Below, piece by piece: positions 35,227 through 46,035 of a DNA stretch of 64,000 nucleotides. Position 1 is the first letter of the stretch; the number at the start of each line of letters is the position of its first letter. The notes beneath the pieces were generated by a model that was not told where the DNA came from, ran no database searches, and saw nothing but the letters and a program-made list of their open reading frames with translations. The DNA is from Paraphoma chrysanthemicola (Eukaryota; Ascomycota; Dothideomycetes; Pleosporales; Phaeosphaeriaceae): NCBI GenBank assembly GCA_020744225.1, contig JAGMWG010000006.1, forward strand, positions 372,001-436,000, given 5' to 3'. Position numbers and translations under genes: made by a program.

Positions 35227-37426
35227 TTAGCGACCTGATCGTTCCTTGGTACGGGCTCTTCGCTCCTTTGCGACCTCTGTAGTTTGGTTAGCCATCTGAA
35301 GCACTAGCTGCGGGGATATACTGGGACTTACTCTCGTCGTATAGAATAAACTCATGGAGGGCATTTCCACCAGGGACCATGGGCAGCACAGGGACTTTCT
35401 GGTCAGTCACGACCTCAAGCAGAGCCGGGCCTTCCGAGTTGATGAGCCACTGGAGCTTCTCCTCTAGTTCAGCAGGCTTGGTGCATCGCTGCGCCTGGAC
35501 ACCCATCGCATCGCCGAGCTTAACAAAATCGGCGTTCCGTTGATGTGTGTGCGAGAAGCGGTCCTCGTAGAACAAGGTCTGCCATTGTGTGACCATACCC
35601 TGCTCCTCGTTGTTGAGCACGATGATCTTGACGCCAATGTTGAACTCGGCGGCAGTCGAAAGCTCGGTCAGGGTCATGCTAAACGAGGAGTCGCCGTCGA
35701 TATCGATAACGAGGCACTCTGGTCGCGCGACCTTTGCGCCGATGGCGGCAGGGAGACCGTAACCCATGGTACCGAGACCACCTGATGTGATCATGGTGCG
35801 GGGATGCCTCCACCTGAAATGTTGCGCTGCCCACATCTGATGCTGTCCTACACCAGTTGTGATGATGGTCTCCCCTTTGCGATCCGCTGTAAGATTTGAG
35901 AGCGTCTCAATCACAGTCTGTGGCTTGATGAGTCCGTTCTCGCCCTCCTTCTCATACGCCCACGGGAAGCGCTTCTTCCAATCATCAATCTGGCCGAACC
36001 ACTCATTTCGTTCTTGGACGGTCTTGACGAGGGGAAGCATTTGCTTCAGGCTCGCGCCAACGTCACCCTCGACGGCCTCCGTGGCCTGGACAATCTTGTT
36101 GATATTCTTGGGCATGATCTCGAAGTGAATGATGCCACCTCGACCTTCGGCTGCTGCTGCTTTCGCTGCTGGCGCGAACTTGGCGATGGCTCCAGTGATA
36201 CGATCATCGAAGCGCGCACCCAGAGCAATGATCAGATCCGCCTCCTGCATAGCCATATTGGCATACGCGGAGCCGTGCATGCCGAGCATGTGCAGAGACT
36301 TTGAATCGAGCTCATCGAATCCTCCAAGGCCTTGTAGAGTTGTGGTCACGGGGATCTTCGCCTTATCCGCAAGCTCCTTCAGAAGCTCAGGGCCGTTTGG
36401 CGTTTGTAGGATACCCTGGCCAGCATAAATGACGGGCTTCTTCGCGATGTTGAGAAGGTCTGCTGACCGCCGGATGGAGGTGTCGAGCTGCTTCTTGCTC
36501 AACTCCCTCGCGGCGAGCGTCGCAGCACTCACGGACGTTGGAAGGGTGCTGCTCATCGGGATGGCGCGTTGCAGGGTACCAGCGGTGACATCTTTGGGCA
36601 GGTCGACGAGCACGGGACCTGGTCGGCCGCTTGTCGCAATCTCGAAAGCCTCGTTGATCCTGCGCGGCAGTTCCGCAATGTTCTTAACCAGTACGTTCCA
36701 CTTTGTGCATGCTCGCGTGATGCCGACGGTGTCGGCTTCTTGGAATGCATCTGAGCCAATGGCACTTGTGACGACCTGTCCGCAGAATACGACCATTGGT
36801 GTGCCGTCCATCAGGGCATCCTGCATGGGTGTGACGACGTTGGTGGCACCAGGCCCGGATGTGACGACAACAACGCCCGGCTTACCACTGGCACGGGCGT
36901 AACCCTCGGCCATGTGGCCAGCGCCCTGCTCATGTCGTGGCAGGATGAAGTCAAAGTGTTTTGACTGATAGATGGCATCGAACACAGGCAGAATAGCGCC
37001 GCCTGGGTAGCCGACTGAGTCACATGTTAGCGTTGGTCACCACAGGCAAATTTGACGCAGTCCGCGGCGGAATGGAGTTGGAGTCGTACAAATGTGCTTG
37101 ACGCCCTGGCGGAGCATCATCTCGTGGAAGATCTCGCCGCCAGTCATGCCCACGAAGGAGTGGTCCATCTCGGGGGCGCGGTATGGCTTCAATGGCTGGA
37201 CACTGTAGTCCTCGCGGTTGAAGGCGGGCGCAGGCCGTGTGCGCGGCTGCGTCTGTGTGGCGGCGGCCGCGGTGCTCTGTGTTCTCCGTACATCGTCCTT
37301 GACGACTTTGGCGGTGGCCGCCTGTGCGGGTCTCTTGAAAGGTGAGACGGCGGCTTTCTGGGCGGTGGTAGAAAAGTTGCGCGAGCCCTTCAGAGACTGG
37401 ATGGCGCGGGTGCGTGTTTGCTGCAT
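35227..37426 (-). CDS. ILV2: Acetolactate synthase (acetohydroxyacid synthase) catalytic subunit, mitochondrial
   Basis: This is the ThDP-, Mg- and FAD-dependent enzyme for the first common step of valine, leucine and isoleucine synthesis in mitochondria. Minus-strand exons 37426-37090, 37014-35332 and 35276-35227 join to 689 aa. The introns are 37015-37089 (GCTAAC branch) and 35277-35331 (GTAAGT...CTACAG). The last exon supplies the basic tail KVAKERRARTKERSGR. I chose the Met at 37426 because it begins a basic, Ser/Thr/Arg-rich presequence and an upstream Met would add unlikely sequence. The ThDP glutamate is E141 in RHEQGAGHM. The ThDP/metal motif GDGSSFSMT...NNEEQGM and the conserved MVTQWQ tryptophan are present. 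The residue matching yeast Pro192 / Arabidopsis Pro197 (herbicide-site proline in GQVP) is Val194 here (GQVVTSAIG). Confidence 0.93.
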
Positions 37427-38163
37427 GATGGGAAAGAGCGCCCCGCAGGACTGTTGTACACGCTGGAGTGGGGAGTTGCAGACAGAAGAAGCAAATTGAC
37501 GTGGGGAGTGAAGGGCAAAAGTGGCAGGCGTCGCCTTTTCGTGTGTCGCCTGTCCGAGGCCTTTAGCACACACAGTCACCATTCTCGAGCGCGGTCGCCG
37601 GTGGAGCGGACCGCGCTAGGGCTGGATTCGGCATGGTCAGTGTGGGGAAGCCCGAGATCGGATGGGACCGCCTATGACATGTGCCTGATTTGAGCTGGCT
37701 GACTGCTGCCCAGGAGTGAACGATGCAAGTTCCACCGTCAAATACCGAACGGTCACGGAGCCATGGCCGTGTTCCTGGATCTGGTGATGAGCGACGCCGA
37801 GGTAGACCTTCCATCGTCACTTCCTCGTGTTTGTCAGGCTAAATGAAGCAGTGGCTCCCCTGACCAGGCAGTTGACGCGGGGACCTCTGGATACGGATGG
37901 AGATGATGAGTACGTCCCATCATGCAACTGGTGAAGCCGTAGATGCTATGAATTGAAGCGTGCAAGACGTCGCTAGGGACAGCATCGGTAACGATGAAGA
38001 CCACAGTCTGACTTCAACCCATAGTCCTCTCTCCGCCAGTACACCGACAAACCTCTCCCCGTCCACAACAAACCTCCCGTCGCGCGTCCGCTCCCCAGCC
38101 CGGAACCCCTCACGGTCTCGCCCGCTCTCCCCGCAAGATGGCTCCTCCCGCGGCATCGACGAC
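37427..38163. other. Divergent intergenic region between ILV2 and the TRAPPC12-like gene
   Basis: It holds the ILV2 promoter and probably the 5' end of the TRAPPC12-like gene. The frame of that gene stays open upstream from 38163 to 37960 and encodes Ser/Pro/Arg-rich sequence (PLSASTPTNLSPSTTNLPS) without a Met. Part of the true N-terminus may lie here behind a small intron. Confidence 0.4.
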
Positions 38164-39324
38164 ATGCCCACCAAGGACTTGAGTTTTCTGCAAGACCCAA
38201 CCGCGTACACCATTCCTCACTGCCCGTCCCAAATATTTGCACTAACAGCACCCAGCTACCACCTTCTCCCACCGCCGGCGGCCCCCTTCCAGACAGCGCC
38301 AAACCAGCCGTCGCCCTCTACGCCGCTTAGCACCCTCCTCTACACGGGCCACTACCGCCTCGCCGCCATCTCCGCTGCACGTAGCATTGTAACCGGCAGT
38401 CCGTTCGACCACTCCACGCTCCTGCACCTGCTGCACACCAGGCTCGCCTGTCTCTGTCTCCTCAATCTGCATGCTCTGGCAGCGCAAGAATCAAAAGTCC
38501 TCGGCGACCTGAGCAGCGCATACTACAGGCACCCCCTCACAGGCGCGCATCTTGTGCCATGGGATCTGCGCGTGCTATGCGTACGTCTCGCGGCGCTTGG
38601 ATATGGCGAATGGCGCAAGGGCGTCATGGGGTATTTCGAGCTGGCCCGTGAATGTAGAGAGATGCTCGTCAAGAGCACAACACCAGATGCAGAAAAAGCA
38701 ACCTGGAGGAAAAGGTTACGAGAATGCGGCGTCAGAGTGGCAAGTGTGCTCGTTGAAATGGACGATCTCGAAGGCGCAGGTCGACATTTGGCCACCCTAT
38801 CTCCTCCTACTGCCTCAGACACCGAATCCGGGGACGACGACGACGATACCTCTGATATAAATATTCGCATCATGGAAACCCTCGTCTGGCTCCGCGTAGG
38901 CGACATCTCCGCCGCCCGCCGTTCCCTTTCCCACACCACCACCACCTCTTCCCCCCAAAACCTTATTTCCGCCACTCTCTCCGCCCTCCTATACCTCGCC
39001 GACTCCGATTTCCCCGCCGCAACATCTGCCTTCCAAGCCCTGCACACCCAATACCCCAGCGACGCCATGATTGCTCAAAATCTCGCCGTATGTCTCGTGT
39101 ACACAGGCCGCATCGCCGAGGCAAAACACCTTCTCGAGGGACTTGTTGGTTCTGGCCCCGCGTTCCATGCTATGGTGTTCAATCTGAGTACCGTGTATGA
39201 ATTATGCACGGAGCGGAATCACGATCGGAAGGTGGAGTTGGCGGGGAAATTGGCTACGAGGAGGGATGGCGAGGGTGTGGGATGGGAACTGGGTGCTACC
39301 GAGTTCAAGTTGCAGGCTGTGTAG
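38164..39324 (+). CDS. TRAPPC12-like TPR protein (TRAPP vesicle-tethering complex subunit)
   Basis: This is a probable cytosolic/Golgi-associated subunit of a TRAPP tethering complex. From the first in-frame ATG the protein is 386 aa. Its start DLSFLQDPTAYTIP, the segment STLLYTGHYRLAAISAARSIV, and the C-terminal helical repeats (LYLADSDFPAATSAFQALHTQYP, then AQNLAVCLVYTGRIAEAKHLLEGL, then NLSTVYELCTE) fit fungal TRAPPC12 homologues with TPR motifs. The reading frame is open for about 68 more codons upstream with low-complexity Ser/Pro sequence, so the real start is likely in an upstream exon. No conserved sequence is interrupted from 38164 onward. The assignment rests on recalled family pattern only. 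Confidence 0.65.
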   Translation: MPTKDLSFLQDPTAYTIPHCPSQIFALTAPSYHLLPPPAAPFQTAPNQPSPSTPLSTLLYTGHYRLAAISAARSIVTGSPFDHSTLLHLLHTRLACLCLLNLHALAAQESKVLGDLSSAYYRHPLTGAHLVPWDLRVLCVRLAALGYGEWRKGVMGYFELARECREMLVKSTTPDAEKATWRKRLRECGVRVASVLVEMDDLEGAGRHLATLSPPTASDTESGDDDDDTSDINIRIMETLVWLRVGDISAARRSLSHTTTTSSPQNLISATLSALLYLADSDFPAATSAFQALHTQYPSDAMIAQNLAVCLVYTGRIAEAKHLLEGLVGSGPAFHAMVFNLSTVYELCTERNHDRKVELAGKLATRRDGEGVGWELGATEFKLQAV

Positions 39325-39791
39325 ATCAGAACATTGATCTAGTCATAAGTGATATTTTCGATTGAAATCTGTCACTATCATCCTCTGACACGGTTTCACG
39401 TGCATATCAACATAAATCCAAATCCACTGCGCCGCTGAACACACACTTTACATTCAATTGTACGTTTGCGCTCAATGCCGCTTGCTCGTCTACCATGCAC
39501 GAATCCCCCCCTTTATCAGAAAAACCAAAGCTGCCACCACATAGTCTGACAAGTACAAGGTATCCAAACCCTCTCTAACCCCCATTCCCCTTCCCCCTAA
39601 TTCCAAGTCGAAGTCGATTCTGATTTAAAGCGGGTTCAAAAAAGCTGGCTCCTTTCGGTGCCGTGTGGTATATTGGTCTTTATCAAAAGCCATAGCTCGC
39701 TCGTCATTGCGTAGATGCTCGCACTCGCTGCCATCAACATGACATGGCATCACCGTCACCCAAACGCGCTCTGCAAACGTATGTCCCAGAG
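39325..39791. other. Convergent intergenic region
   Basis: This is the 3' flank of the TRAPPC12-like gene and of the minus-strand gene at 39792. Runs of C and CT occur near 39575-39600. No gene is seen. Confidence 0.4.
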
Positions 39792-41610
39792 TCACAGTTC
39801 CTCGTCTTCTTCCATCTTGGTTTCGAGCGTTGGGATATTGCCCTCCGAGTTCCCTCTGCCCTTTTGGGCGTCCATGAGTGCTTGGCCGAGGCTCTTGCGC
39901 ACGTTGTCGTCAAAGCCAGGGAGGGAGGCGCGCTGCTTCTTGAAAGGCGACGCGATGCTGCTCTCAGGTGTGGCTTCTACTGCGGGCTTGGCTGTTGTGG
40001 TAGATGAAGAAGCCTCGGTGGTGGTGATGCCGGGTGCCGGTGTACCCGAGAGCGGCGAGCCCGAAGCATCTGACGCCGTGGCAGCAGTGGGGCGACCCAA
40101 AGGCTCGGCGGAGTGTTGACGCTTGAGCTTGATCTTCCGTACGCCTTCAGCAAGCTCACCTTGCTTCAGTGCATCCTCGGGTGACAAGAGCCCCTTGCCG
40201 CTTTCGTCCTTCTCCTCTTCAACGTCCTCGGCCTTGACCTCATCTTCATCGTCTGCATCGCTGTCCATGTCTTCCTCCGTCTTGACCTTCGACTTGGGTG
40301 ATGTTTGCGAGCGGTCCCGGTAGCCTCCAAAGTTTTTCGTGCCCGCTGCGGCGTCCAATGGCTTCAAGCTTCCAAAATCTAGAGCGCCGGATTTCCGCCG
40401 CGCTGCAGGTGATACAACTGGAGCCTTGTTGGACTCGAGTATGCCCATTTTACGCAGTTGACCTGCTCCGTGTTAGCATATTGCATTGTATCTTTAGTTG
40501 TTGTCACGTACGCTCTCCGCGGTACAAGAAGGTGAAGACGGCATAAGGCTTGTCAGGAGGGTCGATTCCAGTGACTGTCTGAGTACTGATAGACTTTGGG
40601 TCTAGCGTCTTGGGCTTTGCAAAGCTCGTCGTGTGGTCAACGTCTTCGCCCTCACCGTTGCCGTTTTGTTCGTCATCGTCATGGGCGTCAAATTGGGGGG
40701 AGTATTCGCCGCGCTTGATCTCTCCAGAGGCCAGTACACGAAATAGTGCGACCTTGATCTGCCCAGCTGCTTCAGGGACCGGGCCTTCGTCGTCTGTGTC
40801 GTCCGAGTCGGTCGTGAAGAAGTCGTCGTTCCCCGATAACGACTCTACGGGTGCGTCCTTGTTCTCTCCGTATCGCAGTACGCCGTTGCGGGGCTCTTTG
40901 CCCTCCTCTTCATCACTGCTGCCCTGTGCTTCTCTCCGCTTTCGTCTTTTCTTCTCCAGCCGCTGCTTTCTCCGCTCAATTTTGGCCGCCACATCCTTAT
41001 CTTTCCCTTCGAGATCCAGCCCATTGAGCCAGCGCTCGAGACCGACTTCGCGGAAGAGAAACTCGCGCTCAGCCAGTCCGCCTCCCTCAGAGTCTGGGAC
41101 ACTGACCCACCGCGAATTGACCCAAGTCTCCTCGCCTCGCCGCAGCAGGGTCGCGACCTCCTCCTTTGCGCGGCCGTCGAAGTATATGTACGCGGCAATT
41201 GTCTCGTTTGGTGACGTGGTTAAGGGCTTGTAGGGGGCTATGGTCGCGGCATACTTGCCCCGCTCGCCGGTGTAGCCTGGGAGACCCCCGACGACCTTTG
41301 CCTTGGGATTGGGGTCTTCTGGGGTGGGCTTGGGCGTCGAGTACGGAACATGGAGGCCGGGCGTGAGTAGAGTAATGGAAATGGCGAAGGTGGACTGCTC
41401 TGGCTTTGTCGCGCCCGGGGGCACCTTTGCGGGCGGCACGGGGATGTACGACGTGATGCGGTGGAATTTGGACTGCTTCTGGATCGAGTACTCTGCCAGA
41501 GGGCCACTGGGCGTGTGTATCGAGACAGCCTGCGGGGGAAGCAGAAGTCAGCAGTTTGCTCACGCGCTCGCTGCGGGCCGGAGACTCACCAAGCCCAGAA
41601 AGCAAGGCAT
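39792..41610 (-). CDS. DUF7918-like acidic protein, probably nuclear
   Basis: This three-exon minus-strand gene has exons 41610-41590 (only seven codons, MPCFLGL), 41529-40512 and 40462-39792. Introns are 60 nt (GTGAGT...CCGCAG) and 49 nt (GTACGT, GCTAAC, GAGCAG). The joined frame gives 569 aa. The N-terminal half fits the fungal DUF7918 layout: a short beta-rich opening (AVSIHTPSGPLAEYSIQKQ), ISITLLTPGLHVPY, AAYIYFDGRAKEEVATLL. A charged stretch KIERRKQRLEKKRRKRR follows, and the FTFLYRGERQLRKMGI segment spans the second intron. The C-terminal third is disordered, rich in Asp/Glu and Ser/Thr with basic patches (KIKLKRQ, FKKQR) that could be nuclear signals. Function is unknown and the domain name is from memory of the pattern. 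Confidence 0.7.
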
Positions 41611-42306
41611 GACTGTGGGAGTGGGCTAGATCTGACGCTACGGCGTCGAGATACGGAGATGATGCGGAGTAGGAGCGCCCGCTTGGCGGCCCTGGGATAG
41701 ATTGTCTCTGCTCTGCCGTATGCCGCGAGCTACGACAAGGGAGGAAACTGCGCGGGTCAACCCTGAGAGGTGGGGTAAAAGAAGTTCTGACGGCCGTACG
41801 CTGTGGAGAGTCGGAGCGGAGCGCAGCAGCTTGAGCCGATGATCGTAGCAGCCTAGGCGCCAATCACGAGGTACCCGCCAGGACACGGGACTGCGCGACA
41901 AGCAGGTCTGAACATGCGCGTCGGCACAACAAGAGACACGAGAGACTGCGAGCACTCGAGACAAGGCAGGGCAGCGTTGTTGTTGCGCTGCCGCTGCAAC
42001 TTCTGCCGTCAATGTTGTCAAGCGAGCTATCAGCGGGTGCGGGGTGTGATTGGGCGAAATTGCTAGTCTACACTAGCAGGACCCTTCGCTTCTCACGCTG
42101 CAAGGGGCGGTGTACCGCGGAGCTGTACGTGGTGATGAGTTATAGAGCGTATTGCTTTATAGATGTGATAGAAGCTGCTGGGTATATTCATGTCTATGTC
42201 ATCGAACACCACCTGCTAACCTGACAGTCGCTGTAATCTACGAACTTGTGATAACTCATGTACTCTTGTGCCGAGACTAGTCGGAGTGTTCACCGCCGGG
42301 GGGATC
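41611..42306. other. Intergenic region between the DUF7918-like gene and the SR140-like gene
   Basis: It contains the promoter of the DUF7918-like gene (minus strand) and the 3' end of the SR140-like gene. Several open frames here read as Arg/Ser/Leu-rich sequence with no family pattern and are not taken as genes. Confidence 0.4.
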
Positions 42307-44460
42307 CTATTCCTCATCCGACGCGAACATGTCTTCCGCCTTCGGTCGCAGCCGGCGAGCTCGCGCTGCTGCTGTCTCACCTGGTATCTCGTCGGGAACT
42401 GCTGCTCGACTGGGCGACGATGCGACTGCTGCATGTTCCTCAGGCTCTGGGTTTTGACCGTCCGTGGGAGGTGCGGTATCTGTAGACTCTGCCACCGCAT
42501 CCGAAGGTTCTGTAATCTGGACTGGTGTATCTTCTGCTTGCTCGTCGGTCGTCTGCGCAGTTTCGACTTCCATGTCCTCTTCCTCGTCTTCCTTCATACC
42601 CTCACTCTTCTTCGTTGTAGCAACCTTGGGAGCAGCCTTGCGTTTCCGCCTTTCTGCCACCTTCCTCTCGTGCTCGTCTTGCTCTCTTTGTCGCTCACGG
42701 GCGTTGAAGACCTCTTCCAGACGCTCAAGTGTAGCCTTTTCGAAGAAGGATTCGTCCTCCCATACTTTCAAGATGACATTCACCTCGTCTCGATAACTCC
42801 TCTCAGTCATCCGGCCCATCTCTAGTTGGGCTGGCAGTTGCTCCAAGTGCTCAAAGATCTTGCGCTCGAGAAGCTGTGTGCCAATGGCTAAGCGGTACTT
42901 GTAGGCAACCCCTGACTCTTTGGACGTTGTGAAAAGAACGTCGTGAACGATGCGGATTGCGTTGAGCGTGACCTGTCGAACATCAGGACGCCTGATGTCA
43001 TCCTTGCCTTCTGACTCCGTGGGGCGATTCCTTGGATTGGCATCTGTCAATTGGAAAGGGTTGACAACATTATCGAGAAGAATATCCACGACCTCATTCA
43101 TGCCCGCCGCTGCATGCTCCACGGCGAATACAGATATAGCCGCAATATCATCAATGACGATGCTTCCGGGAGGCAATGAGGTCAGGAGCCATAATAGCAT
43201 CGCCCGAGATCGTGGATCTAATATGCCGTAACCGTTATCAACGCGTCCTGGGTAGTTGTCACCAATTGGTAGCGGTTTATGCTGTGGCTTTTGCTCTTCC
43301 TCGTCACTATCCGAGTCGTCGTCAGCGGGATCAAAAGCGCCTAGACCATCCGCGAATTCGTCGGCTAGTGGTTCGGTTGGGCCATTCCATAGTCCATAGT
43401 TCTCAAAGATCTCTGCATTTGAGGTGTCACATACGACCTGGTGCATGCGCCATCGGTAGTATCGATTCAGTGGGTGTTTCTGGTCGTACAACCAAGCGAA
43501 GCGCTCTTCGTCCTGCACTTGCGGATCATTCATAAGAGCAGCCTCAAACTCCACGCCGCCCAAGATTACACCTTCGATGGTCTGGTGAATGAGGCGCAGC
43601 ATCGACATATCAGGAGGTAGGTTGGCAGTGACAATCAACTGGTCGCGATCTTCGCGCGGGCCGTCTCTATTTCCTCCACCCAGGTCCGGCGGCGGAGCAT
43701 AACCCTTGGCAACCTCTGGCGCCTGCCATCGCGCACCAAAGGGCTCCTTGACCTGTGCCGTATCTGCAGCTTTGCCACCAAGATATCTATCCAGATGCAA
43801 GTAGTATCCCCTTCCAAGATATTTCTTGTCGTTCAACTTCATCATTACGTCGTCCAAATCTCGCGCCACGGCAGATTTATCGAACACTACTTTCATTGTC
43901 GCTGATGGTCGGCCCTTGGTTGCAGGACCACCAGGCGGAATCTTCTCGACTTTCGTAACTTTGAGCGAAGGGAAATCTGTAAACAACTCCTCAACCCGCC
44001 GTGGATCAATGTTCGGTGGCAGGTTCGATGCCTTCGCTACGAGCGTCGTGTATACGTTGTCGGCTTGTCTGGGACCCTCGAGCGAAGCAGGACCTGTGGG
44101 AAAGCCCCCGCCAAATCGAGTTTGCGATGGCGGCGCAAGCCTTCCGGGACCGCCTGGTCTTGGAAAGCCGTCGAGGGGTTCGGGCTCGAGTGTTCCAGGG
44201 CCGCTCTTCATCGATCGCTGCCTGCCAGTAAAGTGTCTCTTGCTTCCTGTAGGAACAAAGACGTCTTCCTCGTCTCTGTGATCCCGCTCTGCCTCGCCCA
44301 GAATGCTATTCTTGCCATTGTGTTCCTCCTCGAAATCAGCCATCACCTTCTCAAGAGCCAACTTCTCCTCCAATGCCTTCGCTTCCTCCTCGGCTTTGGC
44401 TTTGGCATTTTGCTGCGGCTTGTTGCCTTTCGCCGCGCCGAGCGAGAACTTGAACGCCAT
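42307..44460 (-). CDS. U2 snRNP-associated protein SR140/U2SURP-like (RRM, SURP, CID)
   Basis: This is a nuclear pre-mRNA splicing factor associated with U2 snRNP. From the chosen Met it is 717 aa, and no intron is needed. The order of domains matches the family. First comes an N-terminal AFKFSLGAAKGNKP with a coiled charged helix. The RRM spans about residues 136-228 (TTLVAKASNLPPNIDPRRVEEL, split across strands 1 and 2). The SURP/SWAP module spans about 286-341 (LRLIHQTIEGVILGG, then HPLNRYYRWRMHQVV). A CID-type helical domain lies at about 425-570 (RAMLLWLLTSLPPGS, KYRLAIGTQLLERKIFEHL). A basic/acidic tail follows. I chose the Met at 44460 because it opens the conserved start; a Met eight codons upstream (44484) is also in frame. 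It is divergent from the gene at 44795. Confidence 0.85.
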   Translation of the reverse strand: MAFKFSLGAAKGNKPQQNAKAKAEEEAKALEEKLALEKVMADFEEEHNGKNSILGEAERDHRDEEDVFVPTGSKRHFTGRQRSMKSGPGTLEPEPLDGFPRPGGPGRLAPPSQTRFGGGFPTGPASLEGPRQADNVYTTLVAKASNLPPNIDPRRVEELFTDFPSLKVTKVEKIPPGGPATKGRPSATMKVVFDKSAVARDLDDVMMKLNDKKYLGRGYYLHLDRYLGGKAADTAQVKEPFGARWQAPEVAKGYAPPPDLGGGNRDGPREDRDQLIVTANLPPDMSMLRLIHQTIEGVILGGVEFEAALMNDPQVQDEERFAWLYDQKHPLNRYYRWRMHQVVCDTSNAEIFENYGLWNGPTEPLADEFADGLGAFDPADDDSDSDEEEQKPQHKPLPIGDNYPGRVDNGYGILDPRSRAMLLWLLTSLPPGSIVIDDIAAISVFAVEHAAAGMNEVVDILLDNVVNPFQLTDANPRNRPTESEGKDDIRRPDVRQVTLNAIRIVHDVLFTTSKESGVAYKYRLAIGTQLLERKIFEHLEQLPAQLEMGRMTERSYRDEVNVILKVWEDESFFEKATLERLEEVFNARERQREQDEHERKVAERRKRKAAPKVATTKKSEGMKEDEEEDMEVETAQTTDEQAEDTPVQITEPSDAVAESTDTAPPTDGQNPEPEEHAAVASSPSRAAVPDEIPGETAAARARRLRPKAEDMFASDEE

Positions 44461-44794
44461 GCTCAGATAACGTGGAAACTTCACGCTCTGTCGTTGAGCT
44501 TGCGCTGATCGAGGCCTGCTTTTCTGCGACGCACTACTTCAGTAATACTGCAAATTCAGTGACATGGTGATTGCGACACTGTCGGAAGGGTGGCGCGAAA
44601 AGAAGTAAAAAGTGATCAGGTCTGCTTGAGAGACTGGGAAAGTTGAAGTCGCGGCCGCGGGGAAGGATCCGTGACATCCCAGCGCCAATCACTCACTTCC
44701 TTGGCGCGTGCTGGACCCTGGATGCCTCCGATCGATCAACTGAGATGCCCTCGTTCTGCTCCGCTGCAGCCTAAAGAGCAACTTCCTTTCAATC
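44461..44794. other. Divergent promoter region
   Basis: This is about 330 bases between two start codons facing away from each other. A CpG-rich stretch (CGCGGCCGCGGGG near 44651) sits in the middle. No transcript of its own is seen. Confidence 0.4.
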
Positions 44795-46013
44795 ATGGCA
44801 TCCGCACAGGAGCTTCAAGATCTACTACGCTTCCTTTCGCAAGACGCGAAGGTACCTCTCGCGCAAGCACTCGGTAAAGTCAAAGATATGCAAGCTATGA
44901 AGCTAAACACGTAAGCACGTGAACACGCATCTTCGGCAAGTTCGGGCAATTGACGCGTGCAGTGTATCCGACGTTGCAGGCTCAGATATTGCCACACTCA
45001 AAGGAATCTTTGATGACGATAAGGTTGCACGACAAGTGCTTAATGCAGCGAAACGAGTGTCGAAGAAGCGCAAGTCGAGCGACTCTGCTTCAGGTGCCAT
45101 ACCAGCACCGTCACCAAAGAAGACCAAGCCATCATACGGCATTCCGCTCAGTCCTGCCGAAATGGAGGCATCATTAGCATTGCCCGAAGCAGTACGAGAT
45201 GAAGAAAGGCTAAAGTCAGCGGTTGTGTACACCAATCGAGCGCCCTTGGTGTTAGCATTCGCGGTGACACTCCTGAAATACACTATGCCAGACCAACCAA
45301 TCTCCAGTAGACTTAGTCTGGCTCAGGCCGTGACCTCAATGAACAGTAAAAGCAAAGCCATTCATATAGGCATCGAAAATGGTCAGGCAGCGGAAGATGA
45401 AGGCTGGGGTGAAGGCCAACCAGTAGTGCGAATTATGACCCGGGACGTCCGTGTGATGAAGAGGTGGGGATACGAATGGGATGAGTCATCTACGCAAGGC
45501 ACGCTCGAAGCTCCAACGCAAGAAACACTGACCTCGTCGGCGGCAACACTTGCTGAAGAGCCTGCTGCTAAAGAGCCGGCACTATGGGGTATTGACCTAG
45601 AAGCCATGAAGAAAGCTTCCACATCTGCCCATACTGGCACATATAGGGCTGCCTCGAGTCAACTCCCAATATACACCGCTCAGTCAGCGCGGTCATATCT
45701 GATGAAGGCGTTCGAAACACCAAAGGACGAGAAGGAAGCCGGACAAGTAAAGAAACGAACAGCGGCAGTCATGGCTGCTGAGAAGGAGCACAATCTCGGA
45801 CTGCTATTGGGTGCCCTGGAACTCCTCTTCGAATCCTGGGTATATATCTTGAGCAAGGAGGACATGGATAAGAGAGCATGGAGCTGGTATATCCGCGTAA
45901 GGCCGGACGTCGCCCAAGGTGCGGCAGGCTGGGGTGGCAAAGGGCATGTGAAGCTTGCGGATATTCTTGAGCTGAGGCGTCCTAGTACGGAGGTCAAGCG
46001 GGAGCCCGTTTGA
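44795..46013 (+). CDS. Conserved fungal protein of unknown function
   Basis: This two-exon gene has exons 44795-44910 and 44963-46013. The intron is 44911-44962 (GTAAGC...GTGCAG), and the frame continues to give 388 aa. It starts MASAQELQDLLRFLSQDAKV, then SDIATLKGIFDDDKVARQVL, a basic KRVSKKRKSS patch (possible nuclear signal) and a conserved-looking block NRAPLVLAFAVTLLKYTMP, then SSRLSLAQAVTSMNSKSKA. Next come GWGEGQPVVRIMTRDVRVM and KRWGYEWDE. A C-terminal helical part with WGIDLEAMKK, a possible KKRTAAVMAAEKEHNLG helix and a W-rich end follow. It looks like a widely conserved Pezizomycotina protein, but I do not know its function. It is convergent with the HAD gene, 22 bases apart. Confidence 0.75.
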
Positions 46014-46035
46014 CTTTGCAGTTTCGTGCTTATGT

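Noticed and set aside
39715..41233. Plus-strand frames of 134 and 207 codons opposite the DUF7918-like gene
   Set aside because: They are Ser/Pro-rich antisense shadows of acidic and basic coding sequence. The minus-strand exons have splice continuity and domain features.
42268..44508. Several plus-strand frames (up to 185 codons) opposite the SR140-like gene
   Set aside because: They are antisense to a protein with three recognised domains in correct order.
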